DNA of 64,000 bases from Leucaena leucocephala. Its lineage: Eukaryota > Streptophyta > Magnoliopsida > Fabales > Fabaceae. Shown piece by piece: positions 1 to 12,432 of the stretch. The stretch lies in NCBI GenBank assembly GCA_037074615.1, contig CM073518.1, positions 20,102,501 through 20,166,500 of the forward strand. The letters are read 5' to 3'. Position numbers and translations under genes: made by a program. Under the pieces are notes generated by a model that was not told where the DNA came from, did no database searches, and worked only from the letters and a program-made list of their open reading frames with translations. Within the stretch, counting starts at the first letter, position 1, and each line of letters opens with the position of its first letter.

Positions 1-18
1 GACGAGAATACCCCACGC

Positions 19-1745
19 CTAGGCTGCTCCTTGGAGCTTACGTGGCTGCAAGAACACGTGGAGCCCATTCTTCATGAATAGGGTGAGGGACATCTTCTGC
101 TCCACTCGGTGACCGGGAACCGGAGATAGCCGGTAACGCAACAGTACCGCTGCCGCCACTGACTTCATTTGCAGGTAAGCCAACTCCTTGCCCAAGCAGG
201 TTCTCGGTCCGGCGTTAAATGCCACGAACTTAAACCCATCCTTGGGCGGTTCGAACCGGTCTCCCTCAACTGACAGCCACCTCTCCGGTTTGAACTCCAT
301 GCAATCGTCCCCCCAAATCTCCTTCATCCTCCCCACTGAGTATATCGAATACGTCACCGTCGATCCTGCTGGCACGAACGTCCCGTCCGGCAGCACGTCG
401 TCGGCGATGGCGAACTTGAAGTCCTGCGGCACTGATGGGTACAGACGGAGTGTCTCAGCCAGTGCAGCCTTCAGATAAACCAACCGATCCGCTTCGTCGA
501 AGTCCAGTGCCTCCTCGGTCCATTTCCGGTGATCTCCCCCGCGAGTCTCCCGGAGCACCTTGGAGATCTCGTCGATGATCTTGTCTTCTACACGAGGATG
601 ATTCATGATGAGCCAGAAGAACCAGCTGAGAGCCACTGAGGACGTGTCCCTTCCGGCGAGGACGAAGTTCAGTGCAATTCGCTGGAGTACTGGAGTGGGA
701 ATGGGGTTTCCATTGGCGTCGAGCTTCTTCATGAACCTTGAGAGCAGATCATCGGATGGAGCTTCCTTGCGAGCCGAGACGGCGTCGTTCATGTAAGTTT
801 CCACGATTCGTAAGCTCTCTTTCAGTCTCCTCTCATCGCCGATATCTAGAAGTTTCTGTATCCTCCATCGCAGACCTGGGTATAACATTCTATGCATGGT
901 GGCCTCCGTGGCAGTATCAAAGGCAACGGCGAACGGGTTTTCGGGTAAATCCGGAGACAGAGTTTCCGGATCTTTACCAAAGGTTAATCCGCATATGTTA
1001 TCGAAGGTTAAGCGAAGAAGAAGATCTTGTAAGTCCACTGACATCTTCTCCTTCGTCGCCTTGTCTAGAATACACCATAGCCGGTTCTTGATGGTCCGGT
1101 TCACCCAGCGAGCCATGGCCTGCCTTAGGGTTCGGGTCGTGAACTCTAGAGCTGCCGTTTTACGTTGCATGAGCCATGTCTCTCCGTCACTGTTGAATAT
1201 ACCTGAAAATAACACACACACACAGATATATATAAATATCTATTTTACATTCTTCATAATGGATATAAAGTGTATGGGAAAGATAAGCTTATAGTCTTTT
1301 CTGTTGCATTGATGATAAACTTAATTTCTGCATGTTAGGCTTACGACATGAACATGAAACATGAGCAATATAATATAATACCTTGACCTAGAAGATCATG
1401 GAAAGCCGTTTGCCATTTGGGTCCTTTAGGGTAGTTATTGAACCGGGTTTTGAGGATATGCTCGATGTTCTTGGGGTGACAAGTTACAGTATAGAACCCT
1501 TGTCTGTGAGACAAGAAAGGAATAGGAATAATGCAGGTCTGGTAGGTGGCGGAACCGCCGGTGGCTCGAAGGTTGCCGGCGATCCAGTCATGAACTCGTC
1601 TTCGGTTCTTGTAAAGAAGAGGGAGGCTACCCACAAAAGGCCAGGCTTTGGGACCTGTCAAACTTCGAGCTAACACAAGATAGAACCATAGGACATAGGC
1701 AGAGAGGGCAGCTGCGAGAGTGATGGCAAGAGGAAGTGTCTCCAT
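19..1745 (-). CDS. CYP86A: Cytochrome P450 of the CYP86A subfamily (fatty-acid omega-hydroxylase), complete
   Basis: Two exons: 1382-1745 and 19-1202, joined by a 179-bp intron (GT at 1381-1380, AG at 1204-1203) that contains CA/TA microsatellites. The joined protein is 515 aa, close to the usual CYP86A size. Visible P450 marks are an N-terminal membrane anchor (about residues 5-27), the I-helix oxygen-activation motif AGRDTS (about 304-309), the ExxR motif ETLR (about 371-374) and the heme loop FNAGPRTCLGKE with the axial cysteine near residue 457. Family knowledge: CYP86A enzymes sit in the ER and omega-hydroxylate C16/C18 fatty acids for cutin or suberin. The overall sequence resembles CYP86A7/A8 types; I cannot settle the exact paralogue or tissue. 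The start METLP matches family N-termini. The next gene upstream is TSP9, about 2.6 kb away on the other strand. Confidence 0.95.
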
Positions 1746-1810
1746 TATGATTGTGATTATTTTGTGTGATGAATGGTTTACTGGAACTGAAAAGAGAAGG
1801 AGGGTGTTTA

Positions 1811-1816
1811 TTTATA
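1811..1816 (-). promoter_or_regulatory. TATA box of the CYP86A gene
   Basis: On the minus strand this reads TATAAA inside TATAAATAAAC, 66 bp upstream of the start codon. That implies a short leader of about 35 bases. Placement is by sequence and spacing only. Confidence 0.55.
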
Positions 1817-4150
1817 TTTGTATAGGATGGTTAAATGAGAACCCAAGAAGGTTTAGGAGAGAGTTGGTTGAGAATTTTTTTTTTGGCTTCTCAGAGTCGC
1901 TGTTAGGTTGATATTCGAACTGTGTTAGAGAAACAAGAAAACATGGTTTACTCTTAATTAATAACAATATGTGAGAGACTTTCATTTTTCTTTTCTTAAT
2001 TAGATTTTCTTGTTGACTAACGATTTCATCATTTTTCAGCTTTTTGTTGCCGGATGAGAATGACATGTAAGTTATTCTTAATGCATGCTCAATGGCTTGC
2101 TTGCAATTTTTGACTAGTGAAGATATATATATATATATATATATATTAATTTTTTATGTTTCCAAGCTAACGATTATTTCAAAAATGTAAATGGCTTTAA
2201 TTATATTTTAATCAAATTAATTGTGTAACCACGAAATTATTATTTGTTTAATTGTATTAAATTTGGTACCCTTCATTCTATCATACCATAATGTTTTTTT
2301 GCCAACACTATACCATTATTAATGACATCATATGACCACTAAATATTTTCTAGGAAGGTTCTGTCTAAAACCCCTATTTTGCCAACAATTATTTTCAATT
2401 GTTAATTTATTTTCTCAGTATTTGATTGAATCCCATTGACGCTTTTTCTATACGATTTAACCTACGTATTAGCATTTTTAGTCTACAATACATAGTTAAA
2501 AACATGATCTTATATTTGAAGACGTGTCCTGATTTTCTTTTGTTGATATTATATATTGGTGGAAGCTGAGCACACAGTGGGTGTGTGGAGTGCAAGAGAA
2601 CATAAAAAAGGAGTAGTTAGAGATGGTTTACCCGAAGTGGGAAAATGGGATTGCTGCAAAATTTAGAACATAAAAAAAAATAAAAAACGAAAAAGAAAAC
2701 CAAAATAGATATCTGTGGATCATACCAAAAGGGTTCGCTAAACTTGAAAACTTGTGAGGGAGGGGTAGGGAAACGTTGACGCCAAGAAAGCCATGAAATT
2801 AGAAACAAGACCCAACGCCTTCTTTGGCCCTTTTCTCAGGTAACTAAACCAACCTTGCGTTCAATTAATTCTTTCTTTATTGGTTTAATTTGTTTTGATT
2901 AAGGGAAAATTGCATAAAATTCCCTATTTAAAAAATTGATTTGTCCAAAAGTTCATCATATATTTCCACTCCCGCTCACAAGTGATTGCTCGTCGTAGGC
3001 ACCAACTGTATGGAGACTCGAAGCTGCTTTCTATTAACAAAATAATCGTGCCTTAAAGATTATACTTCTCATCCGATCCTTAATATGATATATCTTTTTA
3101 ATAACCTTTTTTAATTTTTTTTTACCTCTCTTATTTGATTATTGTTAAGAAAGTATTAATAGAGATAATTTAAAAAAATATTGACAAAAATAAAAAATAA
3201 ATTTTATATTTATGACTAAAATTAACTCTACGATTAAGTCTTATATTAAATACTAGAGGAGTATAAAAATATTAATTATATATGTATTTAAATCTTAAGA
3301 AAAGTCAGGTCTAAAATTTTTGTTTTTTGAAACCATGAACAATTTTTATTTTAATAGATATATATATTTTTATTAGAAATAATCTTATTTAAGCTCCCTA
3401 GCATTATAAACCATGAACAACTTGAAAGCCATGTAAACCAGTATTTAAGGTGATATGCCGACCAAAATTTTGGACCCAAATTTGTGGTTTCCAATGGCTC
3501 AGTTTGATGGGCTAAATTGTGAAGGCTTAATATTCAGGTCCAATTCTGGCAAAATCCATTAACATTCCCATGTGTTTATTGAAATAATTACGCACCTTGT
3601 CGCGGATGAGAGTTAATTTAAATAATAAAAAATAAGTTAATATCTCATAAATATGTGAATTTGATTCTTACTATAATTATGAAGGCTTATTTAATAAAAA
3701 ATCTCGTAAATCCCTTATAATCGTTCTCTGAACCCTGAGACTATATCCTGACTTTAGTGGGAGACTGATATCAAACTTACATAAACTATTTTGTAAAAAA
3801 AAAATTACACACCTTGTCAAGGATTAATATTACACTTAAACAATATAACCAAAAAAAATATTACACGTAAAACAAAATCATAATAATATATCTTTATTTT
3901 TACAATTTTCTATATAAATAATATATATTTTTTTATGTTAGAATCATAAAAATAATTTTTCCAAAAAGCTTAGCTAAACATTTATAAATTTATGAAAACA
4001 ATTTATAATAATAGGAAAATATATTTAAGTGTACCATGAGGCAGGAAATTTTTTTCCTGATAGATAAATAATCATCAAATTTTCAATAAATTTATATCTA
4101 AGATTTTTTTTTTTTTTATGAGGGATAAATTTGTCACCTGCAGCCAGAGC
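1817..4150. other. AT-rich spacer between CYP86A and TSP9
   Basis: No gene recognised. It holds a (TA)n microsatellite at about 2123-2147, several poly-A/T runs and low-complexity AT stretches. The short open frames here have no domain, codon bias or splice context that would support coding. The first 500 bases probably contain the CYP86A promoter and the last 200 the TSP9 promoter. Confidence 0.6.
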
Positions 4151-4193
4151 GGACCACAATTTTTAGGGGCCAAATAAAATAAGGAACAATCAA

Positions 4194-4199
4194 GATAAG
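4194..4199 (+). promoter_or_regulatory. I-box-like GATAAG motif upstream of TSP9
   Basis: GATAAG lies about 155 bp upstream of the TSP9 start codon. GATA/I-box motifs are common in promoters of light-regulated photosynthesis genes, which fits the gene. A six-base match can arise by chance. Confidence 0.3.
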
Positions 4200-4353
4200 A
4201 CATCTTACAGAGAGAGCTCGTGGTGACCACACACCCAATCCAAGGGCTCACAATAGCCACAAAGAAGTGCAATAACTTCACTCGCGACCCTCCACCACTG
4301 AAATCACACCATTTCCAATTCCAATCTCCAAACTCAGGAATACAGAAAGAAAA

Positions 4354-4653
4354 ATGGCTTCTGTGATTTTCTCGTTCGCTCCTCCAACCACAAGAGTCTT
4401 CGCGGCGACGGCAGAGAAGGGCGCCGGAGGAAGCAAGGAGGAGAAAGGCCTTCTCGATTGGATTCTGGGAGGGTTGATGAAGGAAGATCAGTTCTACGAG
4501 ACCGATCCTATCCTGAAGAAGGTGGAGGACAAGACTGGCGGTGGAGGAGGCACCGTCAGTGGAAGAGGAACCACCGGTGGCGGGAAGAACTCGGTTACAG
4601 TGCCACAGAAGAAGAAGAATGGCGGATTCGGAGGGCTTTTTGCAAAGAATTGA
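4354..4653 (+). CDS. TSP9: Thylakoid soluble phosphoprotein TSP9, chloroplast precursor
   Basis: Single-exon gene of 99 aa. The first 20 or so residues (MASVIFSFAPPTTRVFAATA) form a short Ser/Ala-rich transit peptide. The mature part shows the TSP9 signature: DWILGG then KEDQFYETDPILKKVE (about residues 35-58), a Gly/Thr-rich unstructured linker with candidate phospho-threonines, and the basic tail KKKNGGFGGLFAKN. Family knowledge: TSP9 is an intrinsically disordered plant protein on the stromal face of thylakoids. It is phosphorylated in a light- and redox-dependent way and contacts LHCII and photosystem peripheries, with a role in state transitions and energy dissipation. Length and domain order match the family. 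It stands alone, about 2.6 kb from CYP86A and 1.2 kb from the josephin-like gene, with no shared promoter. Confidence 0.92.
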   Translation: MASVIFSFAPPTTRVFAATAEKGAGGSKEEKGLLDWILGGLMKEDQFYETDPILKKVEDKTGGGGGTVSGRGTTGGGKNSVTVPQKKKNGGFGGLFAKN

Positions 4654-4699
4654 AACATCATACTCTCGCTCGCAAGTACCTCATTCATATATAATTCAT

Positions 4700-5880
4700 A
4701 AACGCATGCATTGTTGATTGCTGTTCCGTGTTACTATTTTGTTTCGATCTTTTGATTATAAAGGAACCCTAATTTGTACCTACTGTTCTGTGCAATTTGG
4801 ATTCGTATCACACACTGCTAAATGCTCTGCTCATCAGACAGAATGTAAATAATGAGTCACGATTTCGGAATGGTGGCATTCATGACTTCTTCACTGTATT
4901 CGCGATTCTGCATAACTGCGATTTTACATATTTGACCCTTCGAACCTTCGCTTAACAATTCTGCGTGGAGTTTGCTAATTATTTAATTTTTTTTCCAAGT
5001 ATTAAACTTATCGACTTTTCATTCTTCTTCGTTATTGTTTAGTTAATCAGTGCCACATCAGCCTTGTCTACTCAAAATTAACGGCATCTTGACGGATAAC
5101 AAACAGAAGGACCGTAAGAAAAAACTAATAAACAATAAGGACCAATAAAAAAGGAAAACAACTATAGGACTTGGATTCAAAATTAGATAAAACTATAAGG
5201 ACCATAAATCAGTTTTTCCTATAATTAATTAGTTCCTCATCTTTAAAACCATTAAAGAAGGACTACTGGTGTCAAAATTTTTTGTTAGAAAGCACTAATC
5301 CGACAAATCTTGAGATTATTTTGACAATTTAGGCTCTGATTAAGGATATTCATGTGGATAAAATTTAGCGCTTGACCTCTCGTCAAATGCAATTGGTCGT
5401 CTTCCTAAAAGAGAGTAAGTCTTCCTAAAGGATATTATTTTGACAACGTTGTCACTGAAAGTAAGTCAGCTTTGGATTCTATGTTCAAACTTAAAAGAGT
5501 TTCAATCTTGTCTTTGTTTAAGATCTGAGCCGTCCATTTTAAACATATTCAAAAAGAGAGTGAGAAGACATTTGTGTGGAATGGATTACTGTTTAAAGTT
5601 TTGAACAGAAAGAAACTGAAACCACCTGGATTCTTGAAATGTCAAAGTGAAGCAACCGAAAGGAAGACAGAAAAGAAACCATTATGTGTTGTTTCAAAAT
5701 CCAATTATTTTTGCTGAAATCGAATTCACACCCTTGGAATCTCAGCATCAAAACAACATCCCAATAAAGTAAACTCAGTAGCCTACCAAGTCTAAGAATA
5801 TTTTCTAAACAGAGTAGCCTTCTGGTTTTGCAGAGCATAACACATTCAAGATGATAAATAAACACTTGAAAGCATATCAC
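4700..5880. other. Spacer between TSP9 and the josephin-like gene
   Basis: Probable TSP9 3' UTR (to about 4900), then AT-rich DNA. Both flanking genes point toward it, so it should contain two 3' ends. The short minus-strand open frame at 5593-5880 has no recognisable domain and probably overlaps the 3' UTR of the josephin-like gene. Confidence 0.5.
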
Positions 5881-5901
5881 ATCATAATCTTCAAAATGTG
5901 T

Positions 5902-6330
5902 TCAGTTCAGAGAGTTGGCTGTGGAATTTGATCTTGAAAATGAAGAATGAATGAACTCAATACAGTCTTCCACAGCATCGGACCTGTGAGAATCCAGAGA
6001 GACTCCACCACCTGCTCTTGAATTTGATCTTTCCAAGGAAGGAGATGAATCTCGTGGTAATTGTCTTCTTGTTGTTGTTGTTCTTCTCGTTCCTCTTCTT
6101 CTTCTCTCTTCAGACACAAATCGTATAGCTCTGGCTACTCTCTCTGCAAGATGCTTCAGAAACTCCATAGCTGAAAACTCAGACTTATCTGGAATGAACC
6201 CGAAAGTGCAGCTTTTCATATACCTGGTTGTAGCTGAATTCTTACTGCTGGAAGAAGTATAGTTCTGAGACCATGAGAAGCTTGTTTGGCGATTGAAGGA
6301 GCCTCTCTGGCTCATTGTGTTGTTGCTCAT
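5902..6330 (-). CDS. Josephin-like small protein (JOSL type), no catalytic Josephin domain visible
   Basis: Single-exon gene of 142 aa. Visible features are a Ser/Asn-rich N-terminus, a central segment MEFLKHLAERVARAIRFVS (about 54-72) predicted as an amphipathic helix, an Arg-rich stretch (about 75-94), and a C-terminal block SHRSDAVEDCIEFIHSSF ending in a RSNS motif. That central helix plus the C-terminal VEDCIEFI block is what I recall from short plant proteins annotated as josephin-like. I see no Cys/His catalytic set, so deubiquitinase activity should not be assumed. In Arabidopsis the gene annotated JOSL is, to my memory, next to THIC, and here THIC is the next gene, which supports the call. 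The start at 6330 could also be the in-frame Met five codons later. Confidence 0.62.
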   Translation of the reverse strand: MSNNTMSQRGSFNRQTSFSWSQNYTSSSSKNSATTRYMKSCTFGFIPDKSEFSAMEFLKHLAERVARAIRFVSEERRRRGTRRTTTTRRQLPRDSSPSLERSNSRAGGGVSLDSHRSDAVEDCIEFIHSSFSRSNSTANSLN

Positions 6331-6399
6331 GCTTAATGAAGCAGAGGAAGAAGAAGAGAAGGTGGTTTTATGTTGATGTGGTTCTGACTTGAGAAAAAG

Positions 6400-6466
6400 A
6401 AAGGGTAGGTGAGACCCAGGAGCAGAGTTTGGTGGAGGAATCGCAATTATGCAGGGAGAGGTTCTT

Positions 6467-6507
<41 letters not shown>

Positions 6508-8538
6508 AAAATATTCGTAGCCTCCATCAAACCATTTACATTCTTCAGTTTCAAGGGATTAGAAAAAAAAAGTTAAGAATTCAACTCTCGGTTAAAAAGA
6601 AAAAAAGATATACTCTTGTCCACTAGTTCCGAGTTCAATGTTAATTACCTCAGTTTCGCAGTCAAATAAAATGCAATTGTTCACTTTTTTAAGAATTTAC
6701 GTGTTCTTTTTTTTATTGAAAAGGACAGAGAAGTGGGTTAAGGCGGTGGGAAAAGAGGTTGAATGGGTAAAAAGGGGAAGGAAGATACAAATGTTTAGGG
6801 ATACACTTTTCCAATGTTTGTTTACTTTTCTTATTCATTGCAATGACACACACTCACCCTTTTTTGCTTTTTGTGGGTAGTGGTAAGAGGCATATTAAGT
6901 TAATTACTATCTAAGAAACCCCTTTTTATTCAATTAATTAAAATTAAAAAAATGTGTGTGTATGTGTGTGGGTGACCCACTCATAATTCAACATGTGACC
7001 AGAAAACTGCCAATGGTTTTGCCGTTATATGGAGGAAAGCAAAACCAGGACTACTTCTAACTACTTTGTTGCAATGATTACTCCATCTTTTTAAATCTCA
7101 CTTCACATTTTTATTCTCCCATCCCCTTAGTTCATGGTATTATCACCTAATCTTTTGTAAATAAGTATCTTTTTTATATTTTAAATTCAAAGATCCTATT
7201 TTTGCCCTTTTCCTGGGTGTAAGACATCACATAAAGATATGCAAGTTAGAGAGGAAATGGTATTTGTAATAATGCCTAATAACATACTTTTAAGAGAGGA
7301 CAATGGTTATGTAGCTCGCTACTTGTCCATCTAACTATGTAGATATAAAGATTATTTGATTGAATTAGATTCGAACATTGTCGAGCTTAATTGATAGTAA
7401 CTCTCCCAACAATATTTTTTACATTCATACAAATTTAAACTTGATACCTCGTACTTAAGTAGTAAAAATCCCTTCCACTAAGACAACATTTCTTGCTTGC
7501 AAATTTTTAAATAATAAGGTGATGGATCCTAAAAGAATCATTACGTATATAAATGTTAATTTGCAAGTCACTTTTACCCACAAGATTTTTTTAAAAGGAA
7601 AAAGAGGGGAAACTTATCCTCCCAGGAACACTTGTATATATGATCATGTCATTACAAGTTACAACCTAAGAAAGGAGTAATTCCAAGTATGAACAAGTTG
7701 ACAAGATAGTTCTTATTTAATAATAAATTCAACGTATTACAAGCGCATGCAAATGTGAAACTTGGAAAGATAAAAAGGCAATTCAACAAACAAAGTTTCG
7801 AGGATTTTAATTTTAATATATCAGAGAAAGTAGAATTCTGTCGCCCAGGATCGATAAAGTTTAATTGCATAGTTCTACTTTACATGTAGTTCAAAGTTCG
7901 ATTAAAATTGGGAAGCTTCATATACAACTTTATAGCCACAAAAATAAATAGAAATGAAAACAAGGTCCCACTTCTAAAGAGCTTATTTGCTTGATCAAAA
8001 TATTTCATTCAAGCCAATGGCATTATAACTTTTGGTATATATGCAGGTTTGAGATCACGGATTTAATCACATTTATAACTCTAGGCTGTTCGTGTATGAT
8101 CTTTTTCCTTCAAAAAGAAATTCCATTCAAAGATGGGATACAAGACGGGTTGTGGTTAAGATATGGCTTCGATCTTCTTTTCAATAATACTTAATGCTGA
8201 AGAGAATATTAGAATTTCGGTACTTCTGAAATTTGTTGGTGTTAAGATGTAAGCAGTTTTTCTTAATTTTATAGAGAATTCTAGTTCTGAAGTAGATGCA
8301 TCTTTATGTTGTCACAGCATGCATCTAATAATAAAAATCTTCCAAGAAATAGAAGGCTCCACAGAATTACCCTTCAGATAGTGCCGAGAGACAATATCCA
8401 GATCTGGTTATGTAAACGTTTGGTTCAGCAACTTGATCATGATGCAGAATCTGCTACCCAGAAATAAGCTCAAACCATATTATAACGCAAACACCCTGCA
8501 CTTCTGCAAATGCATACAAAAAGGCACAAAAAAGAACA
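6400..8538. other. AT-rich spacer between the josephin-like gene and THIC
   Basis: Josephin-like promoter side, with a (TA)n tract of about 33 bp at 6470-6502. The rest is AT-rich unique sequence with short spurious open frames. No gene is supported. The stretch next to 8539 is the downstream part of the THIC 3' UTR. Confidence 0.5.
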
Positions 8539-8660
8539 ATGCACGCTCCCTACGCAGGCTTTACCCTGTTCAGGTTCAAAGGGACTATCTCAGCCTGATC
8601 TGCTAGCATCCTAGCTCTTTAAAGCCGGAGCTCATGCAGATGAAGGCACCCCTGGTGCAT
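8539..8660 (-). promoter_or_regulatory. TPP riboswitch (THI element) in the THIC 3' UTR
   Basis: Read on the minus strand, the 122-nt element has all hallmarks of the thiamin pyrophosphate aptamer. P1 closes with six perfect pairs (ATGCAC at 8660-8655 with GTGCAT at 8544-8539). The core blocks are GGGGTGC (8652-8646), CTGAGA (8593-8588), ACCTGA (8575-8570) and GCGTAGGGA (8555-8547). The region between the first two blocks (about 8640-8600) is the variable P3 extension typical of plants. It lies about 450 bp downstream of the THIC stop codon. Known role in plants: TPP binding alters splicing and 3'-end processing of the THIC 3' UTR, giving less stable mRNA when TPP is high. All conserved core blocks are intact, so it should be functional. 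Confidence 0.96.
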
Positions 8661-9102
8661 CTTGAATGTTAAAAAGGTTTCCCAAAAAGACAAAGACGAA
8701 TCGAAACATGAAACTAGTGAAAATAGTAGGTTTATTCATGGAAATTATAGGACACCAGACAGACAGAATAAGGATAGAGTTTTAAAAGACTGTCTAACAA
8801 ACTGAACTTTGTATTCTCCTGCAGCTTGAAAGTTATTCTTCCCAAATATACGCCTAATATGCAGCTAGCTCCAAATTCCATCTCAAATGGTCGATCATTC
8901 ACTCCATTCATACGGCCCTGCATGAGAAGTTTTGTGAGACATTTCCAAAGTACTAAAGTGTCTGCAGATACTTGGAAACAAATGTAAAAAAAATTGAAAA
9001 GAAGTCCACCTTATTTCTATTGGCATAAGACAGTGAAGTAGCTTCAAATGATGAAAGGCGTACTAGAAAAAGTGTAATTTATGAAGAGTGCAGGAGTAAA
9101 AC

Positions 9103-12100
9103 TTACCCCTCCTTGGAATTTATGTAACTTTCTGGCAGGTAAATTTCTCCACCAGCTTCACCATGTTGTTCCCCACTGACAGTTTTCTTGGCAGCTTGAA
9201 ATTCAGCACTCATAGCATCCATCCCATGCTTTAAAGCTTCCTCAACATCCCCATAGCCATGTTTCTCAGCATACTTACGCACATCCTCTGTTATCTTCAT
9301 AGAGCAGAATTTAGGTCCGCACATAGAGCAGAAATGGGCCACCTTGGCACCTTCTGATGGTAGTGTTTCATCATGGAAGGACATAGCAGTCATTGGATCC
9401 AATGACAAAGCAAACTGGTCCATCCATCGGAATTCAAATCTAGCCTTGCTTAATGCATCATCCCAGGCTTGAGCATGTGGATGACCTTTTGCTAAGTCAG
9501 CTGCATGAGCAGATATCTTGTAAGCTATAACTCCTGCCTTCACATCATCCCGATTTGGCAACCCAAGATGTTCTTTTGGAGTTACATAACATAGAAGAGC
9601 AGTGCCGAGTGCTCCAATATTGGCAGCACCAATTGCAGAGGTGATGTGATCATAACCAGGAGCTATATCAGTTGTTAAAGGTCCAAGAGTGTAAAAAGGC
9701 GCCTCATTACACCACTCCAGTTGTTTCTGCATGTTTTCAGGAATCTTGTGCATTGGTATATGCCCAGGTCCTTCATTCATCACCTGTAAGTCAGAAAATA
9801 AAATCGCTCATTTTCTCCAAGGAAGTATTGACAATAATGGTATTCCTTCAGCTGATGTAAGTAATGGTTATGGTATGATAAAGATGGGGTAACCCTGAAG
9901 CAAGTTTTCTTATAAACAATGCACCATGATAAAGTTTGACAGAAGGCCGATCGGTAACTTTACTAGCCCTTATAGCAGTATGAAATTCAAAAGCAATTGA
10001 AACATCCTCACTGGAGTACTGATCTATTCATACCCAAGCGTATGATATAAATAAGAGCTGTCTAGGTTGGTCCCAAGAAAAACCGTAAGAGTTGAACCAA
10101 ACAAAAACTGAAAAGAAAGACATTCAACAGATTTATGTGCATATTGTGAGTTCAGTTCAGATAGAGGTTAAAGACTGTGGTATTTGTCTTGCCATAGATT
10201 TATCAGCAAAGTACTACCAAGAAATATCAAAGATTTATCACCTGGACATCCTTCTCCCATGCTCTACGGGTCAGCTCTCCCTGTGCCAAGAGTTCAGCGA
10301 ACTGAGCAGTGTCATTTGCATCATAAATGGAGCCAGGTCGTAGACCATCACCTATGGACAAGGCCACATCATACTGATTGCAAATGTCAAGGATGTCATC
10401 CCAGTGCTCATAAGCAAAATTCTCCTTGTGATAAGCTAAGCACCACTTTGCATGAATGGATCCTCCTCGGGAAACTATTCCAGTCATGCGTTTTGCTGTT
10501 AATGGGATATACCTTAGAAGCACTCCTGCGTGGATGGTGAAGTAATCAACACCCTGTTCAGCTTGTTCGATAAGGGTATCCCTGTAAACTTCCCAGCTGA
10601 GATTTTCAGCAACTCCATTTACTTTTTCAAGTGCTTGATAAATTGGTACAGTCCCAACTGGCACAGAAGAGTTCCGTAGGATCCACTCTCGAGTTTCATG
10701 AATGTGGCGCCCCGTGGAGAGGTCCATGACTGTATCAGCTCCCCACATAGTTGCCCACTCAACCTTGTAGACTTCCTCTTCTATAGAGCTTGCAACAGCT
10801 GAATTTCCAATATTTGCATTTACTTTCACCAAAAAGTTTCTTCCAACTATCATGGGCTCTAGTTCCAAGTGCTTCTTGTTGGAAGGGATGATAGCTCGTC
10901 CACGGGCAACTTCTGACCTGACAAACTCAGGGTCGAGCTTCTCACGGGAAGCACAAAATAGCATCTCTTCAGTAATGATTCCCTGCTTAGCATAATACAT
11001 TTGAGTGAATCTTGGTGTACCTATTTTCTCACGCCTGTCAACCCAGTCTTTGCGCAGCTTAGGAAGCCCTGATCATCAAAACCCACCAAAAAAGAAACCA
11101 TGAGTCTTTCCTAAGGCAAGGTGTGTAGAAACACGAAAATATAGTTTTCAAATGAAATCACTAATCCCATTATTCACTTCTTTGTCTTTTAAGAAAATAG
11201 TAATAGTAATAGAAGTCAGGAAGTCGAGATCATAAAAGAATTTAAAAAGAAAATGCTGATTTGGCTATCTTTCATTTGCAACACTATATTGCAATGTGAT
11301 TTATATGAACGCGCATGCATGCCCAAAGTCATGTCTGAGAAATGAGAGCCTTGGTTAGTTTAGTACATGAGCCTTGGTTAGTTTATTACATAATAAGTCA
11401 ATTGGAGAAAATGAAAAACATTCAGGTACATGATTGCATACAATCCATTTGTAGCATCTTAGTGAATTCATTGATCACTGATTGCCATATGGAAGAGAAT
11501 TGGAAGAGCCTAATTACAAGTTTAAGCAAGTCGCAAGAATTCTTGCAAAACAATTTGACGCCCCTTAGAAAATAAACGAACAGAACAAGTAATTGAATAA
11601 AACCAAAATAATAATTTAGCTGTAATGTCTAGTTAATACAGAGAATAAGATGGCATGAATTGCAAAAATAAAAAGATCAAGATAATCAGGAAATATTGAT
11701 AGGCGAAGACAAAGAATAAATGCTGATTGGTTCACCCAAAAAACAATTAGTGTTGATTCCGTATGAGCCCTAGTTACCCAACATTAGTCACAAGAAATCG
11801 TAATATAGAGAATTTATAGAATTAAGCTTGATCAGCATACCAATCCTTGGGCTTATATTTTGAGGGCCACTAGTATCATAGGTATCGAAGTGTGGTTCAT
11901 CCCCAGACAGGTGAACTCGTCTAAAGGGAACTTTGAGCAGATGACCAGTTTCTTCATGTATAACTTCCCTAAAACATCATAATATAAAACCGAGTCATTT
12001 GAAGACATCTTATATGTACATTGATCTGAATACAACTATGAAAAATTGAAAAGCCATAACAGCTGGAAATAAAACCAAATAATCATATAAAATAATGAGA

Positions 12101-12424
12101 CACATGCAAGGCATACCTGTGTTCTTTTGTGCTTTTCGGAAAGCATTGTTCAAACGAAGGCAGAGGCATAAAATCTGGAGAAGCAGGGTCAACAGTGTTC
12201 TTTTGTCTGCTTCCGTTTGAATTAGTAGTTGGAGGATCAAATGTCAATGTGGCTCTAGGGCCCAAAGCCATGGAAAATGGGACAAGTTCTTTCTTCCAAG
12301 TACTGGAGACACGTCCACTAACATCAAATCCAGGCAAGAATGCAGTACCGGGGAGCTTTGGTTGAGAAACATGATTGCCATTCTTGCCAACAATTGATGT
12401 CGCATTAGCATGAACTGACGCCAT
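9103..12424 (-). CDS. THIC: Phosphomethylpyrimidine synthase THIC, chloroplast precursor
   Basis: Four coding exons: 12117-12424, 11841-11968, 10242-11068 and 9103-9783, all with GT-AG borders and consistent phase, giving 647 aa (Arabidopsis THIC is about 644). THIC is a radical-SAM enzyme that converts aminoimidazole ribotide to hydroxymethylpyrimidine phosphate, the pyrimidine half of thiamin, in the chloroplast stroma. The first exon is a transit peptide plus the plant N-terminal domain. The core carries motifs such as MYYAKQG, MNEGPGHIP and SIGDGLRPG. The C-terminal CSMCGPKFC supplies the three cluster cysteines (about 573, 576, 581). The stop TAA overlaps a GTAAGT donor. If that intron is spliced (9106 back to an AG at about 8922-8921) the protein instead ends KEGAV with a TGA. 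A TPP riboswitch lies downstream and a 5' UTR intron upstream. Confidence 0.97.
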
Positions 12425-12432
12425 CTTGATGC

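Noticed and set aside
12083..12424. Reading THIC exon 1 through to the end of its open frame
   Set aside because: The extra residues after KEHR come from the intron. The AG/GTATGC donor at 12117/12116 joins exactly to GREVIHEETG in the next exon.
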